Shown here: in pieces, positions 12,840 to 25,810 of the stretch | Layout of the letters: every line of letters begins with the position of its first letter | How positions within the stretch are numbered: position 1 is the stretch's first letter | Source: Musa acuminata AAA Group | Lineage: Eukaryota > Streptophyta > Magnoliopsida > Zingiberales > Musaceae | DNA length: 64,000 nt | Assembly: GCF_036884655.1 (NCBI RefSeq) | Contig: NC_088340.1 | Coordinates: forward strand, 8,744,501-8,808,500 | Reading direction: 5' to 3' | Program-made: the position numbers and the translations under genes | The notes under the pieces: generated by a model | Seen by the model: only the letters and a program-made list of their open reading frames with translations | Told to the model about the DNA's origin: nothing | Databases searched by the model: none

Positions 12840-14884
12840 TCTCTGCTCGCTTCTTCTCGCTCTGCTACAATGAGAGTTCGGTTTCGGCAGAAGAGCTGCT
12901 ACTAAATCGTAATTTAATTCAGTACTTTATTCCCTCTTCTTCCCTCGAAATGCCGGAACTTAAAAGCGCCTCATCAAACCCGCTTGAATCCGCCCACTGG
13001 CGTCCGCTCAGCTTTAGTTCACATACGTCGGCCACCCGCGTCTACAACTACCACCATGCAACTTACCCGACCCAAATCTGGGACCCACGGACGGCCCCTC
13101 GTCGTCGCAATGTCGGTAGTACCGCAGGTCTGTTTGTGTAGATTTCCTAGAGACGGTCCGGCGTTACACTTGCCGCTCATGACGATACGATTCTGCACGC
13201 GGCAAGGTGTTCGTTGAAACTTGTGGCGGTCACCACACGCGCGAGATATCGTCCACACATGGCCAATAAGTATACCAGATATAACGGCACCTCGTGAATA
13301 TGGTAAATTAGGCACATATTATGATATTATAAATATTATAAAGTAATTTAAAATATAATAATTTATTTATTTTTTTGTCATTATTTGTAGTCAGTCCATT
13401 ATGATATTAACATTTTATGTTTGAATTTGATTTGATTGAAATTATGAGTCCATTTATTTAATTTATAATATTTTAAAATAATTTTTTATGATAGTGACCA
13501 AAATAACAGATCCAAACACTTGAATATATAATTGGATCAGAGGACCCTTTACATCGTCCTTGGGTTTTCTCACGTGAAACGCACATGCGAAGTTCCGTTT
13601 GCGCTTCATATCTCACATCATCGTCATCCATCGCGGGGGAAAGGAGGAGGCACAGGAGAGACCTGTTGCGCGTGAGGTGTCGGTGGCGAAGAGGCCATGG
13701 CAGGCAACGTGCTGACACATGCACATGCAACGTGGACCGTCAATCATGCACTTCGGCGGTGGGGCCGTGGCCGCCGACCGTCCGATGGGAGGAAGGCAGC
13801 TTCATCAGAGGCGATGAAGGCCAGAAAAGGGCTTGCGCCTGCCGATTGGGTTGTCGCCGCCAATATTATGAGGGTTTACGATGCTATTGATAATTATTAT
13901 TGGTGAGGTGTACCAACGCGCAGTCTTTTGTTGTGTTGTGGTATGGGGTTGGGTTGGCGGGGGCAGCGACAGCCTACACCACGTTGGGTGGGAAAGGAAC
14001 GGATGCCTCAGTCTCAACAATCATGCTTACGGGTGGGCCCCTTTAGGTTTGACTCTGTGCATTATAAAGATTTGAAGGTGACTCGGTGGGCACGTCGGAC
14101 ACGTTCGAGTCGAGTATGGCTCGGGGAGTAAATCTCACGAATCAGCGGTCCGCGGCCACCGACAGCAGCGGTGCTGTGTCAGTGCGGGAGCGGGTGACTG
14201 TTTCACGCGGCTTACATCTACGTGGGTGTGGGTCATGCCAGGTGTTATCGTAAGCTTTATGTCTTGTGAATAAAATTGGTGTTAAGTGTCGAGAGAGCCA
14301 CCAACTAAGCACATTAGAGTGACAGATGTCGTCAGTCATTGCAGAATAGACTTCAGATCGAAACGGTGTTGATACACATTGTTAATGCATTTGGAACGTG
14401 GTTCTTGAATCAGGTGGTTTTGGTTCTTGAATCAGAACCGTCTACCATATTTGTTATTTTTATTTTTATTTTTATTTCAAAATATCCTTCCGGTTATCAT
14501 TTAGAGCAACATTTGACCGTTTAAAATTTGTTAACTTATTCGAAATCGAATCATCAAAATTCGATTTCTGTTTGGTTTTGAACAGTTAAATCGTTGACCC
14601 AATTAAGTTCTAATTCTTGATCGGTTCGATTTCAATTCGGTTCCAGTTCAAATCAAATCATGAGTGAATCTATATTCATGTACCTTATGATGTTATAAAA
14701 ATCATATATGTTATATTATTTTCAAATCTTAGTCTAAGGGATTATACAATCAATCCAAATAGTAAAAAAGATAAACAATATTAGTTTTGGAAAAGATATA
14801 AAAGTTCAATGAGTACATTAAATTGAGTTTAAGTATTTTGGCAGAATGAATTAATGAGTTACATATTTTCTCAAGACAAGTTAT

Positions 14885-14920
<36 letters not shown>

Positions 14921-16686
14921 ATATTAATTTATATTTTTATAGTGAATGATATGATTTTTGCTTTATTTTATTATTTTGGCATCTTTTTTAGGATATTTAT
15001 ATTTCAAAATTTAATATTTATTTCCATATTATATATATATATATATAATTAATTTGACTATTATTTATTATGAACGAACTTATCCAATTGAATGTTTCAG
15101 TCGAATCGGATAAGATCTATTAAAAGGAAACACGCTCTTCTGAAAATATCGGAGAGGAATAACAAAATTGGAAAAGGAAAATCCTCCTAAATAAAAGGAA
15201 AATTAAAAAAGAAAAACCTTAAGGAGGTGGAGCAAAGAGAAGATCCGAGACATCGGTAACACTTGGGATTCCGTTCGCTTTCCGAGGCAGGAACCAGGAT
15301 CTTTTCCGCTCATGTCGCGGCAGCCAGGTGCCCAGTGGTGGGACCATTTGTCTCACCAAACGATCGGTGCCCGTTGCATATTTGACGATGTGCCCGTGAC
15401 AGGTAATCCGAACCACACTGACATATCACACATTCATTTGGTCCAAAGTACGGATCGACTAAAAGTGTGCTTATAATGCGATGCAAACTCATCCGACGGG
15501 CCGACATTTGATACGACAAATTGGAAGATACCCCACAGTTGCTGTGATCTTGCGATTTCCTATTGCATCTCATAGCTTATAAACTATGGTAGCATTAACT
15601 TATATGTAATACATATGCAACTTCCATGCCATACCACCATATGTGCAATTGGCTTCTCCATTATATTAAGCTATCTCTAACTGCAACATCCCAATGTGCT
15701 TTTCTTTTGTATTCGTTTTTAAAAGGTGTCACATATTGTTCTTATGAGAATATATACCATTTATAAAAGCTATATTTGCTTTGTACCGTTTTTTACAACA
15801 TAGCTACAAAATTTACTATTCAGAAGTTTCAGAAATTTACTAATGATCCATACATGGCATTAGTCATCAACTAAACAACTTGCTGTAATCTGCCTTTACT
15901 CTTCACTTCCATGTGACAAGCATCAGACTGCAAAGGTGGCTTGCCAAATGGTTTTTTTTGGTGGAAACAGTTAATTATATTTCATAAATATTTTAAAAAA
16001 GCAGGCTTTATCCAGGGAAAATAACTGTTTCAAGGACAAGGTTGAGGTTAGCTTCACATATGCAAATTGCTAGTCCAATGCATGGCCTCTTTTTCTTGCC
16101 ACAATTTGATTGGCATACCCTGCAAGGAATTAAACAGCACTGATTAGAAAGGTCTTCAGATAAAGCAATCAAAATATGACTTGTATGAGAGCAATTTCCT
16201 GCATTTCATCAAACCTCTGAGAATTTATCAACTCCTATACCTAGATGAACTGATTTCAATGTGTTTGTGCCTGCCATTGTTTGCAGAATGTGTTTTAAAG
16301 CCGTCTATAGAGCTAATAAGCTGGCCGAATATGGGTCATCGGTGTCTATTTTGGAAAGAAAAGATATTTTTCCTGTCATCCGATCCATGGCAAGGTCAGT
16401 CCACGTCCTCCAATTGATGGATGTTCTAATTTCAAGTTTATTAACCTTAAGATGAGGAAGAAATCATGTAACTGTAAGTAAACCCAAATAGTACAAAATA
16501 TTCTTCAAATTAATTCCTGAAATAATGGCATGAATTTCATGGATTGGTAAACAAACTTAACCACTCATTTGTGTATACCAAACCCCTAAATGTACAGTCT
16601 TCTTTTTAATTTTTCGATAGATTTTAAACTTACCATGTCATTTTGGAACTATAGCTCCAACAGTTCCTTCGGTACAGATGGTAGCC
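12840..16686. other. Intergenic DNA with AT microsatellites
   Basis: The part near 12.85 kb should be the IQD promoter. A GC-richer patch at about 13.55-14.3 kb has overlapping short open frames on both strands with no recognisable product. TA microsatellites lie at about 14886-14922 and 15031-15048. A 15-base direct repeat (GGTTCTTGAATCAG and flank) occurs at about 14400 and 14421. I see no gene, tRNA or clear transposon here. The bases just below 16687 are likely the RbfA 3' UTR. Confidence 0.4.
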
Positions 16687-19546
16687 TTACTTAATGTAAA
16701 TGATGCCTTCATCTTCATCATCCATATCTCCATCTCCATCTTCTTCAGATGAATTCAGGGGTTCAAGCTGTTTAACATCATTACCTTCTGAACTCTTCTT
16801 CTCTTCTTTTAACCTATCCAATATTGCCAACACCTGCAGGAGAAATTTTGAGTGACTGTAGGCTGAACAAAGTTATTTTGGTTGATCAACCACAAAAATA
16901 TAGTAATATAAGAAAAACTCTGTATAATTCTTTTAGCTAATGATTGATGATGTGTGTGCTACACTGTGAACCTTTTCCTGTTTACCTGACTTTAGCTTAA
17001 TAGCTTGACATAAACATATACTTGGTAATTACAAAGCTTTCTTTACTTCAAATTGCTAAGCCATACAAATCAAGAAAAGGTTCTTATCATCATGTTGAGG
17101 TTCTAATCATGGATTTATTTTGCCCCCCCACTCAACTAATCAAACAAGAAGAATTGCCTTTTTCAGATTTTTCAAAGAAAAAAATTGCAACATACAAAGA
17201 AATCAACAAAATTTTCAAAATAAAAAAAGTGAGTTGGATTTCAGCTTTGTTCTGTTTCTCTTTTACAACAGATATCAAACAACTTAATTTTCATGTTTTG
17301 AATTTCTAATTAAAAAGAAAAAAATGAAAGGTAAATGGACCTAAGTTTCAAAATCTTCTAAATTCAGTGAAGAAAACAATAGCATCATTTACCATTAACA
17401 AGAAGTGAAGAGAGAGAAAGATAACCCAAAATCTTACAAGACAAGCCCTGAAGGCATAAACTTGGAATTGCCTAAAAGGGCATGAATAATATTAATTGCA
17501 ATTAGGCAACTTGCAGTTTGGAAATGCTGATCAGTCTAATTTACGATAGCTGATAAATTGATCTACAAGAAGACAAGGCATGAAAACAATTATAAGCTAG
17601 CTGCATGGATCTTTTCCTTCTGTTGAGTTTTTCAAGAGCAATATTACTAGGTAATTCAAGAGCATCAAGTAAGGAGCAAGAAGAGTAAAAGTTTAAAAAC
17701 AAACAACTAAAGGACCAATCACAAAGCAACTAAGAGAAATACTACAACTGCTACACTTACATTGATGCAGCCAAGAGAAATAAATTATAACAAGCCCAAT
17801 AAAGAAAATATAGCTTAAAGAAAGGTGCCATCATAAAGTGCTGAATAGATTTACCCTGCTTCCTCTTTCTAGGGACTCATCCTCGATAAAACGTATTTCA
17901 GGAGTCAGGCGCAACTTCATACGTCTCCCCAGTTCACTACGCACATACTTGGCTTTCGACTTGAGTCCAGCAATAGCAACCTCTCTTCCTCGTTCATCAC
18001 CAAAGACCGACACATATACCTTAACAACCTACAAGGACAAGTGGATAAAAAAGGATAACTTGAGTGCTATATCCATTGCCATGTTAAATAATTGTGTAGT
18101 AAACTTATCAAAGTAAAAAAAAAAAAAAAAAACTTAATAAGTTCATTAGCATACAGTAATATAAGATTTATATATTAGTGGATAAATTAGTTATTTTGAT
18201 CCAAAAGTGTCTTTTGAAATTTGCATCAACGTTTGCATGAGCAGAATGGGTCCAGCCATTCCATGGCAAGTATAACACCAAGGCAATAACGGTGGTTCAT
18301 ACTGAAGACCTCAACCAAATCCATCTTTTGACCGTTTATTAGGAGAAGGTTAAGATAAAATAGATACAAAATATATGTATTGAAAAATGAGGAGAATTGT
18401 ATAGGAAATAAATAACCCTTCTCAAAATGGTGAGAACAGCTATGCTTTAAAATGCCCAGAAATTAAGAACAATTTCAAGTATTTGGTCCTTGGAAACCAG
18501 GCAAATTTCCTTTTTCACGTAAGTAAACCTTTTGAAGATCGAGGGGCCTTTGCCCATTGTGCAATGGACCATATTAATAGAATTTTAAGTCATGATTATT
18601 AGGCAGATGCAAGTAGAACCTTCAAACGACTACTTGAGATTCAAACACGGGTATTAGTTTAGAACAAGTGCGCACGGTTGGGGAAAGAGGGTTTTCGTCC
18701 AGACATGTTTTGGGTTAGATGACTGATATCCCATTTACCAAAAACCATTATCTAATTTAACTGAATTAATGTTTGATTGGATGGTCCAAGAATATGAAAT
18801 GTGTTAGACGACACGCTATGATAACCAAGGATTGATGAAAAAACCTATGGACGATTTGTTTCACAGAAGCCATCCCTATTGACTATGCCCCAATTTGGCC
18901 TAAGTTGTCACTTGCCAACATAACATTATCCTAGCATCAACCCTAAAGTTTTGTGCCAATCTGTACCTCAAGCAACCAAAAAAGTCTCCTAAGTTAATCT
19001 TCCACCAACGCAAAAATATTTTCGAGAGGACTAAGAAATTTACACTTGTAGAACCACCTGCAAAGGAAAAAAAAAAAGTATCTTTTTGCTTAAAATAAGA
19101 TCTGTTATATGGTCGTCTTTAACAGACGAACTAGTAAAGATCACATCCGTCAACCATAAGAAGTATCGAATAGGTCGAAAGAATGGATTTTGAATCACCT
19201 GGAGGTCGCCGGAGACCTCAACGCCGCTAATGGTGGTGAGGGAGGAGAGGTAGCGATCGGCGCCCAGGGATGCCTCAGGCAGGACGGCGTACTGGAGGAC
19301 CTTGTCTGTGAGCAACATATCGGACAGCTCCCTTTGGATCTGCTTCGCCACCATCTTCACCCGCCGCTGGTTCGCCATGCACCGAACCGACGCACCTCCT
19401 CCCACTCTTGTTGACGCCGCGAGATTAGGGTTCGTCCAGCTCCGGTGCGGTAGGAGGAGCTGGTGGCGGCCGCCATTCCCTCCCGCGGTGGTCGCGAAAG
19501 GGGCGGCGAGAGTCAGAGGAGACGGGGGCGACCGACTCAATGACAT
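16687..19546 (-). CDS. RBFA: Ribosome-binding factor A, plastid-targeted type
   Basis: Three minus-strand exons (19199-19546, 17855-18028, 16687-16833) join in phase 0 into 222 residues. Residues 1-50 are Ser/Pro/Ala-rich with few acidic residues, like a chloroplast transit peptide. The RbfA fold follows: RRVKMVAKQIQRELSDMLLT, then VVKVYVSVFGDERGRE, the helix LGRRMKLRLTPEIRF and ILDRLKEEKK. The C-terminus is acidic (DGDGDMDDEDEG). RbfA binds the small ribosomal subunit and helps late maturation of 16S rRNA, here presumably in plastids. The start MSLSRSPPSP was chosen because it begins the transit-like segment; the frame is open further upstream (ATG near 19726) but that part is not protein-like. 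It is head to head with the UEV gene. Confidence 0.9.
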
Positions 19547-20229
19547 GGTTGGGGATTGCCGTGCTCGTTGAGTGACCGAGATATGATGGGAGCGGAAAAA
19601 GAAATCACCGGAGAAAGGAGAGGGCGGAGACGATTTCTGGATCGTTGGATGGATTGAGAGATCAATACGGACGGCTATTATTATTGCATATGAGGTTATT
19701 GCCGGAATACTGGAGAGAGGTAACAAATAAATCTTATAATGTGTTTAATTTCCTTTTTAATTCTATAAATATATTCCAGAAATTATTAAATTGTTATTCG
19801 AAAAATATCCTGAGGTCGAAATTTAGATAAAATAGAGAGAAAAAAGTGATGCCATATTTTACGATAACATTTATTTCATGCTAGACGGTATAAAAAAATA
19901 TTCTTAATATTCATAATAATCGAATAAGTATTTTGATTTGTCTCAATATCAATCAGTTTTAATTAGCGGTGGAGATTAACTTTTTGTTTTGTTTTGCAGA
20001 ATTGTACTTAATTTTGAGGAATAAATACAAAAATCAGTAACTTGTGAGGACTTATATGTAATTTGGCAACCAGTAAATTAAATAGATAGGTATTTGTTAT
20101 CGGCCCGATTGCTTTGGGCTTCCCATTCAACTTCGTCGCCTTGAGATTATTCTTCGGCTGCGATCGTCCGTGGTCGCCAGGAGACGACGAAGCTCGAGGC
20201 AAGTCACCGATCAAAGAAGTTCTCATCAA
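19547..20229. promoter_or_regulatory. Shared upstream region of divergent RbfA and UEV1 genes
   Basis: The two start codons face away from each other with 683 bases between them, so both promoters and both 5' UTRs must fit here. The middle (about 19730-20000) is AT-rich, while both ends are GC-richer, as expected for leaders. I see no unambiguous TATA box for either gene. Confidence 0.55.
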
Positions 20230-23200
20230 TGCCGCTCGGTGGTTCCGGTGGATCAGGCATCGTTGGTGAGAAATCTCACCCCTTCCTCTCCCCTCCTCTT
20301 CTCATCTCTATCGTTTCTTCTAATCAAGATTAGGGGTTCCAGTTAGATCTATGCATAAATCAAGATTAGGGGTTCCGCGAATCGGAACCTAAAAGATTAT
20401 TTTCGCGGCCTGATCGTTCTTTCGTATTTGAGAGGGTTGAAAGGATCGCAAATTGATGCCCAGGAGGAAAACAGTTCGGTGATACGTCTTGGTGGGGCAT
20501 CAATGATGGATCTTTAATAGGTTTCTGGCTTTTGGTAGCTTTTTCACACTTAATAGCGAGGCCCCGGGTGTTGGCAGCATGACCTGGAATGGATGCTACT
20601 CGTTGGATGATTTGTGACACATATATGTTCACCTTATCTTGTCTTAGACTTTTAAGATTATATGTAAGCTCGCTATGCATGAGAAGTGACAAACAAGATA
20701 TGGCAATGTTGTTGGAGAGGGATCATCGCTTTTGTTTGTTCCAGCTATCGATATCAGAATTCCTCTATGATTACTGTTGAGGATATCTGCTTGGCACCCT
20801 TAATGTAGTTACCTTTGTTGCCAATAACAGTAAGAACATTCTTGTTACCTTTTATTTGATGGAAATTCGAGTTGGAGAAAAGAGACCGGATGCAGAAGGC
20901 TTTATTTGAATTTTATCAAAGATTCATCAAAGACATCTTGTTAGACTTGTTATCATGGCATACTTTGATATGACCCCATTGATTTTTGTGACTAGTTTGA
21001 AAGCACTAGCCATGCTTCCTTAGCACATTGCAAAGATAATTTGGTATGGTACTGCTTGAACCCCCACTCAGCAGTGCAGCGGCACAAGGATTGGCTCATA
21101 TATTTATACACATCCTACACTGAATTGCCTTTGAAGTCTTTTAAAATCTTTTCCTCAAACTTATGTCCTCTTTTATGAAGGTTCACATTGAACTAAGTTC
21201 ATGAACATTTTCATCTAATCCTAGAATTTCAATCTCCATCAGGAAATGCACTTCACTGTATCTTGTTTTCTTTCTTTTCAGGCTCTTGAAGTTCTTGAAC
21301 TAACACCGTCTTGCTTTACACGCATCCATATCATGTAAAATTTCCATATAGGCTCTTAATTGTTCTTACCACTAGTAAATATATCTGTTACATGTGTAAA
21401 CCGTGTCGGCTTTTTACACTCATATACACAACTCTAAACTTACAATGAGGGATTGATGAGTAAGTTCCCTGACTTTGGGTGACATTTGTTAAGCCAAACA
21501 TTAAACAAGATTTCTATGTCATTTAGGGATGGATGTTCATAGTTATCCTCATTGTGGAAACAAAGTCAAACTTTTGAGAAGATAATACAAGCACGATAAG
21601 TATAAAATTGTATATGTTGCATGAGGAGACATGCCTGACATCCACCGGGATATTTATATCCAAATATGCTAATATGCCTGATTAATTACATGCATGAGGT
21701 GATCTAGGTGATTAGTTTATTTAAAGCTTGGTGCTACCTCATGGACAATGGTATAGGCCATTTTGGCAGTATTTAAAGGAGCTTGAGGTAAGAAAGGCTT
21801 GTATAAGTCTAGGTGCTAGCCATTTTACCCTGGCAGTTGTACATAATGGCAACACTAGAAGGAAAAAGGCAGGAGCGAACCATGTAGCTGACAAGTGAGA
21901 ACAAAGGCAGGAGGATCCCTAGATATAGGATCTGTCATCTATTGAGTCAGGATTTTGTGAGAAATGGATGTTCTCAAAGAAGAAATATTAATAAAGATAA
22001 TTTTCTATATAAGTTCTCAGCAAGACAAATTGTTAAATCAAGGGTTTTACTGAAGATCTCTTTCTTCCAGCCTGGCGGTTGCAGGTGGTTTCTGAAGTTG
22101 CAGCTTTTCTGGCCAGGTAGACTGGGAATAATATAAGATTCAATAAGATATCAAAGCAATGAAAGCAAGAATTTTATCAGTTTATAGAAGTATAAATATA
22201 CATTAGAGAGGTTATAGCAAATGTTTAGTTTTGCCTGAAATAGATGTCAGAGGGTTCCGAACTTATGGGTCCCAACACAAATCCACTCAATTGAGCTGGG
22301 TTTCCCTCAACCTATAAAAGATGTTACTGGGGTCGGCGTGTGCTTTTGGAAAGAAGATGATTTTCATCATTTTGTACTGATTAGTTTTGGTTGATAATTG
22401 GTTTTGTTTCATGGTGATAGAGATGGCAATGGCTCCCAGCCCCCAGTCTTCATCTGAAGCTGATTCAGTTGGGGTGGGTTTCAGAGGCATTGGGACATTT
22501 TTGGGAAATATGATGATTTTCAATAGTAACTTTCCAGTTTTATTTGAAAAGAGGGATCTAGGAGGAACCAACCAGTTTTGGCGGTGTTGATTCGATTACA
22601 TGGGAAAAGGGATGGTAATGATCCCTGCAGCCAGTACAACTGCATGGCCAGGTTCAGACAACCTCCCATCCTTTTTCCCTTCTCCCTCTTATCTTCCACA
22701 ACTTTCTCTCTTCTGTGTTCTCTCTTTCACTCTGGGAAGCCACCTGTTGTGGGCTGTTCCTGACTACTTCAAAATAGTGCATCCTGCAGTTAATCTTACC
22801 ATTTAGAACTGCCGGATCAGTATCTTAGTTGTTTGGATTTCTCCATTTATTAGTATTTTCACCATGTTGTATGAACCATTGTCATTGATGTACATCACTT
22901 TGTTTTGTCTTTTGTTCTTCCTGTTATTAGCCTAGGGTCAGTGCTAGCTGTTTGACCCGTTGGGCACTCCCAATTAGGTGGAGCATAAGCTGGCTTCTTT
23001 GGCCATAAATGAAGAGGATGGTCCTACCCATCATACTGCTTGTGCAATTAGTATTTCCTAATTATGTATAGGAGGAAAACAAGGATGACATTGTTTGGAC
23101 CAGTTTAGTGAAATCTTGCACTTCAAAAAAAAACACTTCCTAATAATTTATCTTGGTGTTTGTGCCTTCTTTTTTTTCTTAATTTGTTGTCTTTGCTTTT

Positions 23201-24027
23201 ACATGATTAATCTGTTTCTATTTGTGTCAATCATCTTCTCAGTTATTCTGTTTTGGGTGGAACTAATGTTTGCACCGTTCCTGCCCTGAACCTCTCAAAC
23301 TTCAAAAGTATTAGGATACGTACTTGGAGACCTAAGTTGATATTACAATTTTCACATGGGCTTTTGTTTGCTACACATTCTTTTCATTTTAGATCACAGT
23401 TATGCATCATTCAATAGCATTATCTTCATTCACTTTGCACGCAGTTCCTCGGAACTTCAGATTGCTTGAAGAACTTGAACGAGGAGAAAAGGGCATAGGA
23501 GATGGAACTGTAAGCTATGGCATGGATGATGGAGATGACATTTACATGCGCTCGTGGACTGGGACAATAATTGGTCCTCATAATGTAAGAGACTCCAGTT
23601 TTAACTTAAATATCTTGCCATAATTGAACTACGCTCATCTCTTGCACTAGTACTTTTTTACAGACTGTCCATGAGGGTCGCATCTATCAGCTCAAGTTGT
23701 TTTGCAACAAGGACTATCCTGATAAACCACCTAGTGTTCGATTTCATTCACGGGTTAACGTGACTTGTGTCAATCCTGACACTGGAGTGGTAAATCTATG
23801 CAGCTTAGAATGGATTTACAGATATAGATGCTTTTATGGAATTATTTTTATTGGAAACAACCTGATATTTTGATAAATAAATCCAGGTGGATCCGAGAAA
23901 ATTTTCAGTTCTAGGGAACTGGGAACGTGACTACACAATGGAGTATATTTTAACACAGCTTAAGAAAGAAATGGCGGCACCACATAACCGTAAATTAGTG
24001 CAGCCTCCAGAGGGCACACACTTCTAA
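20230..24027 (+). CDS. UEV1: Ubiquitin-conjugating enzyme E2 variant, UEV1/MMS2 type
   Basis: Four exons (20230-20266, 23445-23584, 23664-23789, 23887-24027) give 147 residues, the usual family length. After a Gly-rich start ([12 protein letters not shown]) comes [20 protein letters not shown], then [31 protein letters not shown] and [20 protein letters not shown]. The fold is that of an E2, but the active-site cysteine region is replaced ([12 protein letters not shown] in place of the HPN...C block), so it should not carry ubiquitin itself. Family members pair with Ubc13 to build K63-linked ubiquitin chains in DNA damage tolerance and signalling. The first intron is about 3.2 kb, much longer than the other two (79 and 97 bases). 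I found no gene in it. The exon 1 junction splits the codon for the second Val of the IVVPRN stretch. Confidence 0.94.
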
Positions 24028-24750
24028 GACAATGGGTCTCACCATTGCAAATTCAGATGAAGGGGATGACTTTCATGTATTATTTTATCATCAAATGGTA
24101 GTTTGTTTACCTCATGCTTGGGATTGTAGTTTGGGTGGTTATATGTATCGGTGTAGACGCCACTGCACCATTGGTAAAATGTGACTTAGATTGATTGCTC
24201 AAATGTCTTATGTATTGCCTTGTTATAATCTTTTTCTTGGTTTTTACGAGGTGAAGGTGTTGTCTCTTTTGTGGAGAAGCAAGTTGAGTCGAAGCAATGA
24301 CTTTAACCACCGTCATTTCAGTCGTATTGTTGAGTGGCTGATGCGTATTACATATGAATCAGCAAAATTAGTTTCGTGGACTATGTTCTACAGTGGAGCT
24401 CGACCAAATCTGTTGTGACAAATGTCTCTTGTTTACTCTTATGTGTTTTTTATCTTTTATCGGCGGCATAATTCTTTGATGTTATATTTCTCTGATGTCA
24501 TGTTACCAGAATTTGCCAGATTGGTTGGATGAGACGAAAGCTTATTGGATGAACCATGGAGTTATCCTTTAATAGGCCGTGCTCATCTAATTGGGCCTAG
24601 CACTTCCTCTTCCTCTGAGTTCGCCCCTTCATATACGTTCGTGGTTTTGACATTGAAGCTGCACTTCCCCTATTCCTCGTCTTCTCTCTCTCTCTCTCTC
24701 TCTCTCTAACACTAAGAAATCGTAACAAGTGACTGATAGAAGACGAGAGG
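24028..24750. other. UEV1 3' UTR and intergenic DNA
   Basis: The first 300-400 bases are T-rich and likely 3' UTR. A (CT)n tract lies at about 24684-24708. No gene is seen between it and the RPF1-like pseudogene. Confidence 0.45.
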
Positions 24751-25810
24751 ATGGTGAAGAGGAAGAAGACCGAGAAGTGGAAGAAGGCAGAGAGAATAAC
24801 GAGAAGAAAGGGAGGACGCTGCCCTCGATGATCAAGAATAAGGAGAGAAGGAGCGCCGTCGTTGCCAAGCTCAAGCGCGATAAAGAAGATCGAGAAGCGG
24901 AATCAGGCCAAGTCACATGACGTCGCCATCAAGAGAGCCCTCGACCTCGGCGAGGAGGCAATGCCCCCCTTCCCCTTTTGACGCATTCACATTTACTCTC
25001 TTCTTCGGGTTCTGAATTTGTTTCGGGATCGTAATTTGTAGCCTCCGGAGAAGAAGGTGCCGCAGGGGATAGAGAACACCAGGGAGGTCGATGAGATGGT
25101 CTGACTACCAGAGTATGAAAAGGTAGCCATGTTCCTTTGAATAGCTTGATGTGGTAACTGAATATTCTATGATTTGGCAGCAACTTTTTTTTGCATTATT
25201 GCAGTCATTTGCAGGGAATGATGCAGATGAATTTAGCAAAGTCCTGTGACGCCAAAGATATTGATCATCGTTTCGATGCCACAGTATGTTTTTGTGTTCT
25301 TGCCGCTCTTTACCCTTTTGGAATCATTCTTAGTAATAATTAAGTCCATATCTGCAAGGAAATAAGGCCAGTGTTGTAGAGAGTTCCTACCTTCATTCAA
25401 CAGCCGTTGTGTGTGATTCCAAATGCTCATTATCATAAGAGAGGAACTAACCTATGAACTAAAAAAGGTAGCACATTTGAACAATCCAAAATTCTGGAGT
25501 CTTATGTGGTTCGGGTATTTGTTGTGATGAGCCTTTCTCTTGGAGCAGATTATTGAGCATGCAAAAGAACAAAAAAATCACTTCAATCAAGGTGGTCCAT
25601 GCGAATGGAAGGGAACCAGGTTTGACACAGTATAAAGGTGGTAATAAGTTGTCTGGTCAATGCTTGGTTGGGCCTTTGTATTTTTCCTTACATCTATAAT
25701 AGTGCTTTTAAATTCTTGTTTTCATAGATGCTCTGCTGATAACAAACCTGCCTGATGGACCTACGACGCATTGCAAACTATGTAAATTAGTGTTGAGGAA
25801 GGATACTAAG
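24751..25810 (+). pseudogene. Ribosome production factor 1 (RPF1) pseudogene, intron-bearing
   Basis: Pieces of RPF1, a nucleolar Brix-domain protein needed for 60S subunit assembly, appear in order. They are a basic N-terminus from ATG 24751, LPSMIKNKERRSAVVAKL (about 24818), a RALDLGEE end of the N-terminal block (about 24930-24957), then KKVPQGIENTREVDEMV followed by a TGA stop (about 25040-25096), GNDADEFSKVL followed by TGA (about 25215-25248), TPKILI (about 25250), ITSIKVVHANGREPG (about 25577) and DALLI through NLPDGPT to LVLRKDTK (about 25728-25810). At least two frameshifts lie in the first block and two in-frame stops follow. Gaps between pieces look like retained introns with AG acceptors, so this is a decayed gene copy and not a processed one. 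The C-terminal half of the Brix domain is missing. Confidence 0.8.
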
